Assembly: GCF_016598475.1 (NCBI RefSeq)
Contig: NZ_JAEMUX010000002.1
Coordinates: 62,001 to 126,000 of the forward strand
Origin: Streptomyces adelaidensis
Lineage (GTDB): Bacteria > Actinomycetota > Actinomycetes > Streptomycetales > Streptomycetaceae
Direction of reading: 5' to 3'
Length of the DNA stretch: 64,000 bases
Below, piece by piece: positions 36,893 through 47,370 of this stretch. Position 1 is the first letter of the stretch. Every line of letters begins with the position of its first letter. Both the position numbers and the translations under genes were made by a program. A model generated the notes under the pieces. It ran no database searches. It was not told the DNA's origin and saw only the letters and a program-made list of their open reading frames with translations.

Positions 36893-37857
36893 ACGACGCC
36901 CTGGACGTCGCCCTGCGACTCCTCATCGTCTTCGTCGTCTTCCTGACCCTCCCCTTGATCATCGGCCAGACCGAACACAAGGTGATGGCCCACATGCAGG
37001 GCCGCCTTGGCCCCATGTACGCCGGCGGCTTCCACGGCTGGGCCCAACTCGTCGCGGACGGCGTGAAGTTCGCGCAGAAGGAAGACGTCGTCCCGGCGGG
37101 CGCGGACCGCCGTATCTTCCAACTCGCCCCCGCCGTCGCCCTCCTCCCGTACCTCCTCGTCCTCCTCGCGATCCCCGTCGGCCCGGGCGAGGGCGCCGTC
37201 GGCGAGGTCATCGACGCGGGCATCTTCTTCGTACTCGCCGTGATGGGAGTCGGCGTCCTCGGATCACTCATGGCCGGCTGGGCGTCCGCCAACAAGTTCT
37301 CCCTCCTCGGCGGCCTGCGCACCGCGGCCCAGCTCCTCGCGTACGAACTCCCGATGCTCCTGACGGCGGCCTCCGTGGCGATGGCGGCCGGCACGGTCTC
37401 CCTCGTCGGCATCCTCGACGCCTTCCAGTGGTGGTGGCTCCCCTGGCAGATCGTCGGCGCGATCGTCTTCTTCGTCGCCGGCCTCGCCGAACTCCAGCGC
37501 CCGCCCTTCGACATGCCCGTCGCCGACTCGGAGATCATCTTCGGCGCCTACACCGAGTACACCGGCCTCCGCTTCGCCCTGTTCCTCCTCGCCGAGTACG
37601 CCGGAATCGTCGTCCTGTGCGGCCTGACCACCGTCCTCTTCCTGGGCGGCTGGCACGGCCCGTGGGGTGCCGACGGCCTCGGCTGGGTCTGGACCCTTCT
37701 GAAGACGGCCGTCCTCGCCTTCGTCGTGATCTGGCTCCGCGTCACCTACCCCCGCATGCGTGAGGACCAGCTCCAGAAGCTCTCCTGGACCCTCCTCGTC
37801 CCCCTCTCCCTCGCCCAGATCGCCCTCACCGGCATCGTCAAGGTGGTGATCCAGTAA
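36889..37857 (+). CDS. nuoH: NADH-quinone oxidoreductase subunit H
   Basis: 322 aa, about eight TM helices; links the quinone cavity to the proton pumps. Seen: [14 protein letters not shown] near 29–42, [36 protein letters not shown], and [29 protein letters not shown], all hallmark NuoH loops with the acidic residues of the quinone funnel. GTG at 36889 with CACAGGAGG upstream, overlapping the nuoC stop (GTGA). The gene between C and H in standard operons (D, E, F, G) is missing here: C is directly followed by H. Confidence 0.96.
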   Translation: MNDALDVALRLLIVFVVFLTLPLIIGQTEHKVMAHMQGRLGPMYAGGFHGWAQLVADGVKFAQKEDVVPAGADRRIFQLAPAVALLPYLLVLLAIPVGPGEGAVGEVIDAGIFFVLAVMGVGVLGSLMAGWASANKFSLLGGLRTAAQLLAYELPMLLTAASVAMAAGTVSLVGILDAFQWWWLPWQIVGAIVFFVAGLAELQRPPFDMPVADSEIIFGAYTEYTGLRFALFLLAEYAGIVVLCGLTTVLFLGGWHGPWGADGLGWVWTLLKTAVLAFVVIWLRVTYPRMREDQLQKLSWTLLVPLSLAQIALTGIVKVVIQ

Positions 37858-37859
37858 CC

Positions 37860-38483
37860 ATGGCCCCCATCCCCGGCAGTGGTCTCGCCAAAGGCCTGGC
37901 CGTCACCCTCCGCACGATGACGAGGAAGACCGTCACCGAGCAGTACCCGGACGTCCAACCCGAACTCCCGCCCCGCACCCGCGGCGTCATCGGCCTCTTC
38001 GAGGAGAACTGCACGGTCTGCATGCTGTGCGCCCGCGAGTGCCCGGACTGGTGCATCTACATCGACTCCCACAAGGAGACGGTCCCGCCCGCGGCCCCCG
38101 GCGGCCGGGAGCGCAGCCGCAACGTCCTCGACCGCTTCGCCATCGACTTCTCCCTCTGCATGTACTGCGGCATCTGCATCGAGGTCTGCCCCTTCGACGC
38201 CCTCTTCTGGTCCCCGGAGTTCGAGTACGCCGAGACCGACATCCACGAGCTCACCCACGAGCGCGACAAACTCCGCGAGTGGATGTGGACGGTCCCCTCC
38301 CCACCCGCCCTCGACCCCGCCGCCGAGGAACCCAAGGAACTCGCCGCCGCCCGCAAGACCGCCGAGAAGCTGGCCGCCACCCAAGCAGCTCAGGCAGCCG
38401 AGGCAGCCGAGGCGAACCAAGCAGACCCAGCGGACCAGGCGACCCCGGCCGAGCCGAACGAACCCCAGGCAGGAGAGTCGTGA
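37860..38483 (+). CDS. nuoI: NADH-quinone oxidoreductase subunit I (two 4Fe-4S)
   Basis: 207 aa. Carries clusters N6a and N6b between the peripheral arm and NuoB. Seen: [15 protein letters not shown] and [16 protein letters not shown], all eight Cys ligands present. The C-terminal 50 residues are Ala/Glu/Gln-rich low complexity ([19 protein letters not shown]), longer than needed. In complexes without NuoEFG, ferredoxin can donate electrons at this subunit. Starts 2 bp after the nuoH stop. Confidence 0.95.
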   Translation: MAPIPGSGLAKGLAVTLRTMTRKTVTEQYPDVQPELPPRTRGVIGLFEENCTVCMLCARECPDWCIYIDSHKETVPPAAPGGRERSRNVLDRFAIDFSLCMYCGICIEVCPFDALFWSPEFEYAETDIHELTHERDKLREWMWTVPSPPALDPAAEEPKELAAARKTAEKLAATQAAQAAEAAEANQADPADQATPAEPNEPQAGES

Positions 38484-39190
38484 CCCTCGCCCAGGCACCC
38501 CACGGCTTCCTCGCCCAAGCACAGCAAGGCTTCCTCTCCCCGACCGGCGTCGAGATCGCCTTCCTCCTCGTCGGCCTGGTCACCTTCGGCGCCGCGATCG
38601 TCACCGTCACCACCCGCCAGCTCGTGCACGCCGCGCTCTGGCTGGTGGTGGCCCTCGGCGGGATCGCCATCGAGTACCTCCTGCTCACCGCCGAGTTCAT
38701 CGCCTGGGTGCAGGTCCTCATCTACGTCGGTTCCGTCGTCGTCCTCCTCCTCTTCGGCCTGATGCTCACCAAGGCCCCCATCGGCCGCTCCCCGGACGCC
38801 GACTCCGGCAACAGCTGGGCCGCCCTCACCGTGGCCGTCGCCTCGGCCGCCGCCCTCGTCTGGGTCGTCGTCGACGCCTTCCGCACCACCTGGATCGACC
38901 TCGACGGCCCCGCCGCCGGCTCCACCAAGGCCACCGGCGAAAGCCTCTTCCAGCACTGGGTCCTCCCCTTCGAGGCCCTCTCCGTCCTTCTCCTCGCCGC
39001 CCTCGTCGGCGCGATCGTCCTCTCCCGCAAGGCCAAGGCGACCGCCGACCCGGCCAAGCCGACCGGCCCTCCCGAGCCGACCGGCCCTCCCGAGCCGACC
39101 GGCCCTCCCGAGCCGACCGGCCCACCCGAGCCGACCAAGGAAGGCAAGCCGACCAAGGAAGCCAAGGCGGCCAAGGGAGGCAACCCCTGA
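38480..39190 (+). CDS. nuoJ: NADH-quinone oxidoreductase subunit J
   Basis: 236 aa, five TM helices. Seen: [68 protein letters not shown] (the pi-bulge helix region typical of NuoJ) and [22 protein letters not shown]. The tail repeats PEPTGP four times, encoded by an 18-bp tandem repeat at about 39058–39126. GTG at 38480 overlaps the nuoI stop (GTGA). Confidence 0.94.
   Translation: MTLAQAPHGFLAQAQQGFLSPTGVEIAFLLVGLVTFGAAIVTVTTRQLVHAALWLVVALGGIAIEYLLLTAEFIAWVQVLIYVGSVVVLLLFGLMLTKAPIGRSPDADSGNSWAALTVAVASAAALVWVVVDAFRTTWIDLDGPAAGSTKATGESLFQHWVLPFEALSVLLLAALVGAIVLSRKAKATADPAKPTGPPEPTGPPEPTGPPEPTGPPEPTKEGKPTKEAKAAKGGNP
39058..39126. repeat. 18-bp tandem repeat in the nuoJ tail
   Basis: About four copies of CCGACCGGCCCTCCCGAG encode Pro-Thr-Gly-Pro-Pro-Glu. 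In frame, so copy changes are tolerated. Confidence 0.8.
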
Positions 39191-39597
39191 TGCACCTCGC
39201 CTATCCCGTCGTGCTCTCCTCCCTCCTCTTCTGCACGGGCCTGTACGGAGTCCTCGCCCGCCGCAACGCGATCCTCGTCCTGATGTCCGTCGAGCTGATG
39301 CTCAACGCCGTCAACCTCAACCTCGTCGCCTTCGACGTCTGGCTCAGCAAGGCCGCCGACGAGACCCTGCACTCCGGCCAGGCCCTGACCCTGTTCACCA
39401 TCACCATCGCCGCCGCCGAGATCGGCATCGGCCTGGCGATCGTCCTCGCCGTCCACCGCAACCGGGGCACCGCGGACATCGACAAGCTCCGAGACACCGC
39501 CGAGGGTCACGAGACCGACGGCCCCGAGGGCCCCGACGAGGCCACCGGCGCCACCGACCCGGCCGAACAGACGGAGAAGGCTGAGGCCACCGCGTGA
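39190..39597 (+). CDS. nuoK: NADH-quinone oxidoreductase subunit K
   Basis: 135 aa, three TM helices. Seen: [35 protein letters not shown] with the membrane Glu of helix 2 used in proton transfer, and [21 protein letters not shown] with the second conserved Glu. The C-terminal 35 residues form an acidic low-complexity extension ([20 protein letters not shown]) absent from most NuoK. The start overlaps the nuoJ stop (TGATG). Confidence 0.95.
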   Translation: MHLAYPVVLSSLLFCTGLYGVLARRNAILVLMSVELMLNAVNLNLVAFDVWLSKAADETLHSGQALTLFTITIAAAEIGIGLAIVLAVHRNRGTADIDKLRDTAEGHETDGPEGPDEATGATDPAEQTEKAEATA

Positions 39598-41588
39598 CCA
39601 CGACCACCCTCGCCGTCCTCGTCCCCCTCCTCCCGTTCCTCGGCGCCGCCGCCGGCCTGCTCCTGGGCCGCACGGCCCCCGGCTTCGTCCGCCCCCTCGC
39701 CGTACTCCCGCCCCTCACCGCCTTCGCCCTGGCCGTGCTGGTCGCCGTACGCCAGGGCGGCGACGAAGCCGTCGACGCGGCCACCCAACTGACCCCGACC
39801 GGCTCGGTCCCCGTCGAACTCGCCCTGCACATCGACGGCTTCGCCGCCCTCGTCGCCGTCCTGGTCGGCCTGGTCGCGACCTGCGTGCAGATCTACTCGA
39901 CGGGCTATCTGCGCGACGACCCGCGCTACCCCTCGTACGCCGCTCTCGTCTCCCTCTTCACCTCCGCGATGCTGCTCGTCGTCTACTCCGGCGACCTGAT
40001 GGTGCTCCTGGTCGGCTGGGAGATCATGGGCATCTGCTCGTACTTCCTGGTCGGCCACTACTGGGAGACCCCGGAGGCCCGCGCCGCCTCCCTCAAGGCC
40101 TTCCTGGTCACCAAGCTTGGCGATGTCCCCTTCCTGATCGGCCTGTTCGCGCTCGCCACCGACGCCGGGTCCTTCCGGATCACGAAGATCCTCGACACCG
40201 TCGCGAGCGGCGGCCTCGACCATCCGACGCTGATCGCCCTGCTGCTCCTCGCCGGGGTGGCGGGCAAGTCGGCGCAGTTCCCGCTGCACACCTGGCTCCC
40301 CGACGCGATGGCCGGCCCGACGCCCGTCTCCGCGCTGATCCACGCCGCGACAATGGTCGCCGCCGGTGTCTACTTCGTCGCCCGGCTCCTCCCCGTCTTC
40401 CAGGCCTCCGCCGCCGCACTCGTCGTCCTCGCCGTCATGGCCGCCGTCACGATGACCGGCTCGGCCCTCGCCGCCCTGGCCCAGGACGACATCAAACGCG
40501 TCCTCGCCTACTCGACGATCGGCCAGCTCGGCTACATGACCGGCGCCCTCGCCGTCGGCGACCGCGGTGCCGCCGTCTTCCACCTCCTCTCCCACGGTGC
40601 CTTCAAGGCACTGCTGTTCCTCGCGGCCGGCGTGATCATCCACGCCGCCGGCACCAACTCCCTGGCCGCCATGTCCCGCATGGGCGACCTGCGCGCCCGC
40701 GTCCCCGACGCCTACTGGACGATGACCGTGGCCCTCCTCGCCCTCGCCGCGATCCCGCCCTTCAGCGGCTTCTTCTCCAAGGAGTCCGTCCTCGGAGCCG
40801 CCGAACACGCCGCCACCGGCCACGCCGAGCACATCCCCGGCGCCGCGGGCTGGACCGTCCTTGTCGCCGGCGTCCTCACGGCCCTGCTCACCGCCGCGTA
40901 CGCCACCCGCCTGTGGCTGCTCGCCTTTCGGGGCAAGGGCGCCGAAGCCCCCGACCACGGCCGCCAACCGCGCACCATGACGGTGGTGCTGTGGGTGCTC
41001 GCCGCGCCCTCCCTGGCCCTCGGCGGGCTCGCCTACGGCAGGCTCCCCGACTGGTTCGACGGCGACGACCTGGCCCCCACCCTCACCACATCGGTCCTCG
41101 GCACGGGCGTCGCCCTGGCCGGCGGACTCCTGACCTACGCGGCCTGGCGGCACACCACGGCGGCAGCCGCCCGCACCCCCCTCGGAGCCGTCGCGGCCCA
41201 CCCCGAGGCGGACGCGGCCACGGTCGAGGCGGAGGCCATCGCCAGCCACGAGCCCGCCTACGGAGACGTGGCCTCGGCACCCGACCCGGCGGACCCGGGC
41301 CGCCTCCTGCTCGGCCCGCTGCACCGCCACGCCGCCGCCGGCTTCCACCTCGACGCCGTCTACACGGCGCTCTTCGTCCGCCCGGTCCAGGCCGGCGCGC
41401 GTCTCGTCCGGTTCCTCGACCGCGAGGTCGTCGACACCTACGTACACGGCGCGGGCGCCCTGCCCCGCCTGCTGGGCACGGCCGTACGCCGGGCCCAGAC
41501 CGGCAATGTGCAGACCTATGTGAGCGCGCTGCTCGCCGGCACCGTCGTCCTGGTGGTCGCCGCCCTCCTCGTCGCCGCGGGAGCGTGA
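39594..41588 (+). CDS. nuoL: NADH-quinone oxidoreductase subunit L (antiporter-like)
   Basis: 664 aa, about 16 TM helices; distal proton pump of complex I. Seen: [19 protein letters not shown] with the key Glu, [43 protein letters not shown] with key Lys and His, [27 protein letters not shown] and [13 protein letters not shown]. The long C-terminal lateral helix region is present with an Ala/Glu-rich loop near 525–560. GTG at 39594 overlaps the nuoK stop. Confidence 0.96.
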   Translation: MTTTTLAVLVPLLPFLGAAAGLLLGRTAPGFVRPLAVLPPLTAFALAVLVAVRQGGDEAVDAATQLTPTGSVPVELALHIDGFAALVAVLVGLVATCVQIYSTGYLRDDPRYPSYAALVSLFTSAMLLVVYSGDLMVLLVGWEIMGICSYFLVGHYWETPEARAASLKAFLVTKLGDVPFLIGLFALATDAGSFRITKILDTVASGGLDHPTLIALLLLAGVAGKSAQFPLHTWLPDAMAGPTPVSALIHAATMVAAGVYFVARLLPVFQASAAALVVLAVMAAVTMTGSALAALAQDDIKRVLAYSTIGQLGYMTGALAVGDRGAAVFHLLSHGAFKALLFLAAGVIIHAAGTNSLAAMSRMGDLRARVPDAYWTMTVALLALAAIPPFSGFFSKESVLGAAEHAATGHAEHIPGAAGWTVLVAGVLTALLTAAYATRLWLLAFRGKGAEAPDHGRQPRTMTVVLWVLAAPSLALGGLAYGRLPDWFDGDDLAPTLTTSVLGTGVALAGGLLTYAAWRHTTAAAARTPLGAVAAHPEADAATVEAEAIASHEPAYGDVASAPDPADPGRLLLGPLHRHAAAGFHLDAVYTALFVRPVQAGARLVRFLDREVVDTYVHGAGALPRLLGTAVRRAQTGNVQTYVSALLAGTVVLVVAALLVAAGA

Positions 41589-41594
41589 GCAGTC

Positions 41595-43169
41595 GTGATC
41601 GATATCAACGAGTCCGTGATGCAGTTCCTTCTGGCGTTCGTCGTCGTCGGCCCGCTCATCGGCGCCGCCGCCGCTCTCCTGCCGGCCCCGCCGGGGCTGA
41701 AGGGAAAGTCGCCCGAGCAGGCCGTGCTGCGCCACGGCATGACCGTGACCGGCGCGGTCCTCATCGCAGCGATCGTCCTGGCGCTCGGCTTCGACCACGA
41801 CCAGCCGTCGAAGATGCAGGCCAGCACGGACATCAGCTGGATCCCTGCACTCGACGTGCGCATCCACCTCGGCATCGACGGCATCTCCCTCCCCCTTCTG
41901 GTCCTGACCGCGCTGCTGACCTTCCTCTGCGCGCTCTACTCCTACTTCAAAATGCCCGCGGGCCCGTCCCCGAAGGCCTTCGTCGCCCTGCTGCTCGTCC
42001 TGGAGTCCGGCACCCTCGCCACCTTCGCCGTCCTCGATCTGCTGCTGTTCTTCCTCGCGTTCGAGATGGTGCTCATCCCGATGTACTTCCTCATCGCCCG
42101 CTGGGGCGGTGAGCAACGCACGCAAGCCGCTTGGAAGTTCATCCTCTACACCCTGCTCGGTTCCGTGGTCATGCTGCTCGGCCTGCTCCTGATCGGACTC
42201 AGGGCGGGCACATTCGACATAGTGGCACTCACCACTGACAATCACCCCGAACTGACCACATCCGTGCAGGTCATCGCCGCTTTGTCGATCGGTGTCGGGC
42301 TCGCGGTCAAGACCCCGATGTGGCCGCTGCACAGCTGGCTGCCGGACGCCCACACCGCCGCCCCGACCGTCGGCTCGGTCCTGCTGGCCGGCGTCCTGCT
42401 GAAAATGGGTACGTACGGGTTCGTCCGCATCCTCCTGCCGATCACGCCGGACGGCATGAGAACCTTCGCCCCCTACCTCGCCGCCTTCGCGGTCGTCGGC
42501 ATCATCTACGGTTCCCTCGCCTGTCTCGCCCTCGCCAAACAGGGCGCGAAGGGCGACCTCAAACGCCTCATCGCGTACTCCTCCGTCGGCCACATGGGCT
42601 TCGTACTGCTCGGCATCGCGACGATGACCCCGACCGGCGTGAACGGCGCGCTGTTCGCGAACATCTCCCACGGCCTCATCACCGGCCTGCTGTTCTTCCT
42701 GGTCGGCGCCCTCAAGGACCGCACCGGCACCACCGACCTCGACACCCTCGCGCAGCAGACCGGCGCCGCCCTCTACGGCAGGGCCCCCCGCTTCGGCGGC
42801 CTGCTCGCCTTCGCCGCCGTCGCCTCGCTCGGACTGCCGGGGCTCGCCGGGTTCTGGGGCGAGATGCTGGCGCTGTTCGGCGCGTTCCGGCCCGCCGAGG
42901 ACCTCAGCCGCCCGGCCTTCCTCACCTTCATGACGATCGCCGCCTTCGGCACGCTCCTGACCGCCGCCTACCTGCTGATCGTGGTCCGCCGCGTCTGCAT
43001 GGGCGCGGCCCCGAAGGACGGGCCGCCGCTCGCCGACGTACAGACGTACGAGTTCGCGGCGTGGACCCCACTCGTCGCCCTCACCGTCCTCGCCGGCCTC
43101 TGGCCCGCGGCCCTCCTCGGCCTGAGCGATCCGGCCGTGCAGCAGCTCCTCGCAGGAGGCAACCGATGA
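41595..43169 (+). CDS. nuoM: NADH-quinone oxidoreductase subunit M (antiporter-like)
   Basis: 524 aa, about 14 TM helices. Seen: FLAFEMVLIPMYFLIARWG (pump Glu), VKTPMWPLHSWLPDAHTAAPTVGSVLLAGVLLKMGTYGFVRI, YSSVGHMGFVLLGI, FANISHGLITGLLFFLVGAL, and LPGLAGFWGEMLAL. All key charged residues of the proton path are present. GTG at 41595, 6 bp after the nuoL stop. Confidence 0.96.
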   Translation: MIDINESVMQFLLAFVVVGPLIGAAAALLPAPPGLKGKSPEQAVLRHGMTVTGAVLIAAIVLALGFDHDQPSKMQASTDISWIPALDVRIHLGIDGISLPLLVLTALLTFLCALYSYFKMPAGPSPKAFVALLLVLESGTLATFAVLDLLLFFLAFEMVLIPMYFLIARWGGEQRTQAAWKFILYTLLGSVVMLLGLLLIGLRAGTFDIVALTTDNHPELTTSVQVIAALSIGVGLAVKTPMWPLHSWLPDAHTAAPTVGSVLLAGVLLKMGTYGFVRILLPITPDGMRTFAPYLAAFAVVGIIYGSLACLALAKQGAKGDLKRLIAYSSVGHMGFVLLGIATMTPTGVNGALFANISHGLITGLLFFLVGALKDRTGTTDLDTLAQQTGAALYGRAPRFGGLLAFAAVASLGLPGLAGFWGEMLALFGAFRPAEDLSRPAFLTFMTIAAFGTLLTAAYLLIVVRRVCMGAAPKDGPPLADVQTYEFAAWTPLVALTVLAGLWPAALLGLSDPAVQQLLAGGNR

Positions 43170-44710
43170 GCTCCCCGGCCCAGCACCTGGCCGCGTCCGC
43201 GGCCGAGTCCGTGGTCCAGTCCGTCGACTGGCTCGCGATCGCGCCGCCCACGATCGCCGCGGTCGTCGGCCTCGGCGTGCTCGTCGCCGACCTCTTCGTG
43301 GGCGACGCGCGGAAGACCCTGCTCGGCTGGGTCTCGGTCGCGGGCCTCGCCGTCTCCCTGCTGGCCCTGCTGCCGCTCCTGGACGGCGACCGCGCCACCT
43401 TCTGCCTGACCGGCGAGCCCGGCGTCTGCAGCTACACCGCCGACCGCTTCACCCTCGTCGTCCAGTTCCTCGTCCTCGGCGGTGCCCTCCTTGCCGCCCT
43501 GCTGTCGATGACGGCCCTGAAGGACGCGAAGAAGGATCTCCCCGAAGGGGAGTTCTGGTTCCTGCTGCTGTCGTCCGCCGCCGGCGCCGCCCTCCTGCCC
43601 GCCTCCCGCGACCTCGCCACCCTCGTCGTCGCCCTGGAGGTCGCCTCCCTGCCCGCCTTCGCCCTCGTCGGCATCCGGCACGGCGACAAGCGGTCATCCG
43701 AGGCGGCCCTGAAGTTCTTCCTGTCGTCCGTCACCGCGACCGCCGTCAGCCTGCTGGGCATCAGCTTCATCTACGCCACCACCGGCACCCTCTACCTCAC
43801 CGAGATCGCCGACCGGATCCAGAACGTCGACGGCCAGCTGCACACCGTCACCCAGGCGGGCGTCGTCCTCACCCTCATCGGCTTCGCCTTCAAGACGGCG
43901 GCCGTACCGTTCCACTTCTGGGTCCCCGACACCTACGTGGGCGCCCCGCTGCCGGTGGCCGCCTACCTGTCGGTCGTCGGCAAGGCGGTCGGCTTCTCCG
44001 GGCTGATCCTCATCACCGTCGTCGCCCTCCCCTCGTACGCCGACGTCTGGGGCCCCGCCCTCGCCGCGCTGGCCGCCCTCACCATGACCGTCGGCAACGT
44101 CGGCGCCCTGCGGCAGCGGTCCACGCGCGCGTACAGCGCGGTCCGCCTCCTCGCCTGGTCCTCCGTCGGCCAGGCCGGCTACCTCCTGGTGCCGATCGCG
44201 GCGGCCGCGTACGCCGACAACACCGACGACGCCGAGAAGGCCATCGGCTCCACCGTCGCCTACGCCCTGATGTACGCCGCCGTGAACCTCGGCGCCTTCG
44301 CCGTGGCCGCCCTCGTCAGCCGTACGAAGCCTCTGAACCGCGTCAGCGACTACCGGGGCCTCTACGCGTCGAGCCCCCTCAGCGCCCTGCTCCTGGCCTT
44401 CTTCCTGCTCTGCCTCGCCGGGCTGCCGCCGGGCATCATCGGCCTCTTCGCCAAGGTCACCGTCTTCTCGGCGGCCGTCGACGCGGGCCTCGGCTGGCTC
44501 GCCGTCGTCATGGCCGTCAACGTCGTGATCGCGCTCTTCTACTACCTCCAGTGGACGGCCCTGCTGTTCCGCGCCCCCGAGGGCGAACCCGAACAGCACC
44601 GCGTCCCGGCCCCGCTGACCGCCGCACTCGCCCTCACCGGAATCGTCGGCATCGCCCTCTCCGGAGCACCCCAGCTGATCCTGCGCTTCGCCGGCATCGG
44701 CCTCCTCTGA
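43166..44710 (+). CDS. nuoN: NADH-quinone oxidoreductase subunit N (antiporter-like)
   Basis: 514 aa, about 14 TM helices. Seen: ALEVASLPAFALVGI, LKFFLSSVTATAVSLLGISFIYATTG, AFKTAAVPFHFWVPDTYVGAPLPVAAYLSVVGKAVGFSGL, LLAWSSVGQAGYLLVPIA, and LAGLPPGIIGLFAKVTVFSAA. Last gene of the operon. ATG at 43166 has GCAGGAGGC upstream and overlaps the nuoM stop (ATGA). Confidence 0.96.
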   Translation: MSSPAQHLAASAAESVVQSVDWLAIAPPTIAAVVGLGVLVADLFVGDARKTLLGWVSVAGLAVSLLALLPLLDGDRATFCLTGEPGVCSYTADRFTLVVQFLVLGGALLAALLSMTALKDAKKDLPEGEFWFLLLSSAAGAALLPASRDLATLVVALEVASLPAFALVGIRHGDKRSSEAALKFFLSSVTATAVSLLGISFIYATTGTLYLTEIADRIQNVDGQLHTVTQAGVVLTLIGFAFKTAAVPFHFWVPDTYVGAPLPVAAYLSVVGKAVGFSGLILITVVALPSYADVWGPALAALAALTMTVGNVGALRQRSTRAYSAVRLLAWSSVGQAGYLLVPIAAAAYADNTDDAEKAIGSTVAYALMYAAVNLGAFAVAALVSRTKPLNRVSDYRGLYASSPLSALLLAFFLLCLAGLPPGIIGLFAKVTVFSAAVDAGLGWLAVVMAVNVVIALFYYLQWTALLFRAPEGEPEQHRVPAPLTAALALTGIVGIALSGAPQLILRFAGIGLL

Positions 44711-44872
44711 CGAGTCCGCCTCACCCGGACGGCCCACCGGTGGGGCCGCGTGCACAAGGGAACTAGTGCTCCCCGCCTGGCGTTGACCAGTACGGGAAGG
44801 TCCACTGAGAAGTGGAGTCAACAGCAACAGCAAGCAAAGGGTTCCCCTGCCGCACGACTTGGAGGGCGTACC

Positions 44873-45736
44873 GTGCACCGCCGGCACAACGGGCTCAGGA
44901 CCACCGTCCTCCTCGGGGGGCTGTCCGCACTCATCATCGTCATAGGAAGCTTCTTCGGCCGCGCGGGTCTGGTCGTCGCGGTCTTCATCGCACTCGGCAC
45001 GAACGCGTACGCGTACTGGAACAGCGACAAGCTGGCTCTACGCGCGATGCGCGCGCGCCCGGTGAGCGAATTCGAGGCCCCGGCGCTGTACCGCATGGTC
45101 CGCGAGCTCTCCATGCAGGCCCGCCAGCCCATGCCCCGTCTCTACATCTCGCCGACGGACGCCCCCAACGCGTTCGCGACCGGCCGCAACCCGCGCAACG
45201 CGGCCGTGTGCTGCACCGACGGCATCCTGAGACTGCTCGACGAGCGCGAGCTGCGCGGTGTCATCGGCCATGAGCTGAGCCATGTCTACAACCGCGACAT
45301 CCTGATCTCGTCGGTCGCCGGAGCCCTCGCCTCCGTGATCATGTTCCTGGTGAACTTCGCCTGGCTGATCCCGATCGGCCGCTCGGACGACGACGACGGC
45401 CCCGGCCTCCTCGGTATGCTGCTGATCATGATCCTGGGCCCGCTCGCCGCGAGCGTCATCCAGCTCGCGATCAGCCGCTCCAGGGAGTACGAGGCGGACG
45501 CCTCCGGAGCCCAGCTCACCGGCGACCCGCTGGCCCTCGCCAGTGCCCTTCGCAAACTGGAAACGGGCACCAAGCAGCTCCCGCTGCCTGCGGAGCCCCG
45601 AATCGAGACCGCGAGCCACATGATGATCGCGAACCCCTTCCGGCCGGGCCGAGGATTCTCCAAAATGTTCTCGACACACCCGCCGATGGCGGAACGCATC
45701 GCCCGACTCGAGAAGATGGCAGGTCGCCACCAGTGA
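44873..45736 (+). CDS. htpX: HtpX-like M48 membrane metalloprotease
   Basis: 287 aa. Degrades misfolded membrane proteins. Seen: two N-terminal TM helices ([20 protein letters not shown] and [16 protein letters not shown]), zinc motif HELSH (133–137), two further TM helices after it, and the third ligand Glu in [13 protein letters not shown]. Final [16 protein letters not shown] is typical. The GTG at 44873 has GGAGGG 6 nt upstream; longer starts add a Gln-rich stretch outside the family. It follows nuoN after a 160-bp gap, so it may have its own promoter (a TTGACC near 44784 is possible). A quality-control role for nearby membrane subunits is only suggested by position. Confidence 0.92.
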   Translation: MHRRHNGLRTTVLLGGLSALIIVIGSFFGRAGLVVAVFIALGTNAYAYWNSDKLALRAMRARPVSEFEAPALYRMVRELSMQARQPMPRLYISPTDAPNAFATGRNPRNAAVCCTDGILRLLDERELRGVIGHELSHVYNRDILISSVAGALASVIMFLVNFAWLIPIGRSDDDDGPGLLGMLLIMILGPLAASVIQLAISRSREYEADASGAQLTGDPLALASALRKLETGTKQLPLPAEPRIETASHMMIANPFRPGRGFSKMFSTHPPMAERIARLEKMAGRHQ

Positions 45737-46128
45737 AGACCATTCTCAATATCATCTGGCTGATCCTCAGCGGCTTCTGGCTCTTCCTCGGCTACCTGTT
45801 CGCAGGCTTGCTCCTGTGCATCACGATCATCGGCATCCCCTTCGGCATCGCGTCGTTCCGCATCGGCATCTACGCCCTGTGGCCCTTCGGGTACAGCGCG
45901 GTCGAGCGCCGTGACGCGGGCGCGCCCTCCTGCCTCGGCAACATCCTGTGGCTGATCCTGGCGGGCTGGTGGCTGGCGCTGACACACATCTTCACCGGCC
46001 TCGTGCTCTGCGTCACGATCATCGGCATCCCGTTCGGCATCGCCAACTTCAAGCTCGTCCCGGTCTCGCTGATGCCCCTGGGCCGCGAGATCGTCCGCTC
46101 GAACCAGCCGTTCGGCCAGCGCGGCTAG
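45733..46128 (+). CDS. YccF-domain inner membrane protein
   Basis: 131 aa, two tandem YccF repeats. Seen: [20 protein letters not shown] then [25 protein letters not shown], and the second copy [20 protein letters not shown] then [25 protein letters not shown]. Each repeat holds two TM helices. Function in bacteria is unknown. GTG at 45733 overlaps the htpX stop, so the two are co-translated. Confidence 0.92.
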   Translation: MKTILNIIWLILSGFWLFLGYLFAGLLLCITIIGIPFGIASFRIGIYALWPFGYSAVERRDAGAPSCLGNILWLILAGWWLALTHIFTGLVLCVTIIGIPFGIANFKLVPVSLMPLGREIVRSNQPFGQRG

Positions 46129-46143
46129 AGCGGCGCGCCGGGG

Positions 46144-47319
46144 GTGGGGCAGACGCAGCGGCCGAAGTACGTCCTGCTGTCGTACGACGCGGAAGCCGAG
46201 TACAGCGGCGAGGACGGCCACGAGGAGACCTGGGCCCACTGCACGGACACGGAGAACCTCTTCGGCGATCCGTTCCCGCCCCCGCGCGGCATGTACGAAC
46301 TCCTCGGCTGCGCCCCCGAAGGCGACCTGAGAACGGCCCTCACGCGCGCGCGTGCCGACGGCTCCGCCCCGCTCGGCTTCCTCGTCCTGGAGATCCTCGG
46401 CGCCCGGGGCGAGCGGGTCTACGAGTGGTACCTGGAGGACGTACGTGTCCTCGGCCACCGCACGTGCCCGCACGACCTGTCGCTGCGGGACGTCATGGTC
46501 GAGGGATCGCAGCACGCCGACAACCCGTCCGACTACCCCCAGCGCCGCCCCCAGTCATGGGGCTTCCGGCTTCTCGGCCCGGAGGGCGAACCCCAGGGCA
46601 CCTGCGCGGACCTGGCACACCTCGACGACGAGCCGCCCGAGTCCACGTCCGCCGAACAGCCCCCGGTACGGCTCCTCGGCTGCGCACCGCGCGGCGCCCT
46701 GAAGGCGGCGCTGGACGCGGGGGACGAGGACCTGGGCCACGCCAAGCTGCTGCGGCTCGACACACACGGCTCCACGGTGCAGGCCGCCGTGGAGGGCGAA
46801 CTCACCGCGTGGATCCCCTCGGCACGCGGCCGCGGCTACGTCGACCTCACCCTCGAACCATGGTCGGACCGACCCCCGAGGGCGGCCGAACAGGTCTGGG
46901 ACCTGTGGGACCGGGGCCGGCCCACCGAACCGAATCTCTGGGCCCACTGCGGCACCGACGGCCGGAGGTTCTGGCTCGACACGGCCTTCGCGAACCGGGC
47001 GACGACCGGACCCGACGCCGCCGCCGGCACCACCTTCCACCTCGACGGCCGTCACATCACCGACGACCAGGCCTTCTTCTGCGCCCTCGGCGAGGCGGTG
47101 AACGGCCCCGGCGGCTACTTCGGCCGCTGCCTCAACGGCGTCAGCGACGCCCTCGGCGGACACTTCGGCGCCACCGGACCCTTCACCCTGGTCTGGCACG
47201 ACGCCCACATCGCCCGCGCCTGCCTCGGCCTCTCCCCGCACATCGACATCCGCCCGGAGACCTTCGAGGAACTCCTCGACTTCTTCACCGAACGCCGCAT
47301 CGACGTCCGCCTCGCCTGA
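46144..47319 (+). CDS. Barstar-family C-terminal domain protein
   Basis: 391 aa, soluble. The first 290 residues are two related but unassigned repeats (each with a LLGCAP...G-L-TAL/KAAL pattern near 53 and 177). The last 95 residues look like barstar, the barnase inhibitor fold: FHLDGRHITDDQAFFCALGEAV, GGYFGRCLNGVSDALGG (the Y/F-GRxLxxxxD helix that plugs the RNase active site), and FEELLDFFTERRID. No RNase toxin gene is adjacent. GTG at 46144 is the first start in frame. Orphan immunity protein or RNase regulator is inferred from fold only. Confidence 0.7.
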   Translation: MGQTQRPKYVLLSYDAEAEYSGEDGHEETWAHCTDTENLFGDPFPPPRGMYELLGCAPEGDLRTALTRARADGSAPLGFLVLEILGARGERVYEWYLEDVRVLGHRTCPHDLSLRDVMVEGSQHADNPSDYPQRRPQSWGFRLLGPEGEPQGTCADLAHLDDEPPESTSAEQPPVRLLGCAPRGALKAALDAGDEDLGHAKLLRLDTHGSTVQAAVEGELTAWIPSARGRGYVDLTLEPWSDRPPRAAEQVWDLWDRGRPTEPNLWAHCGTDGRRFWLDTAFANRATTGPDAAAGTTFHLDGRHITDDQAFFCALGEAVNGPGGYFGRCLNGVSDALGGHFGATGPFTLVWHDAHIARACLGLSPHIDIRPETFEELLDFFTERRIDVRLA

Positions 47320-47370
47320 ACACGACTCGACCGAACACGACCGGACTCGGCCGGCCCCGACCGAGCGGAC

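Noticed and set aside
39507..42671. A minus-strand open frame of over 1000 codons across nuoK–nuoM
   Set aside because: It is the mirror of strongly coding plus-strand genes; its composition (Gly/Asp/Glu/Gln/Arg) is the usual antisense artefact of high GC DNA and has no domain.
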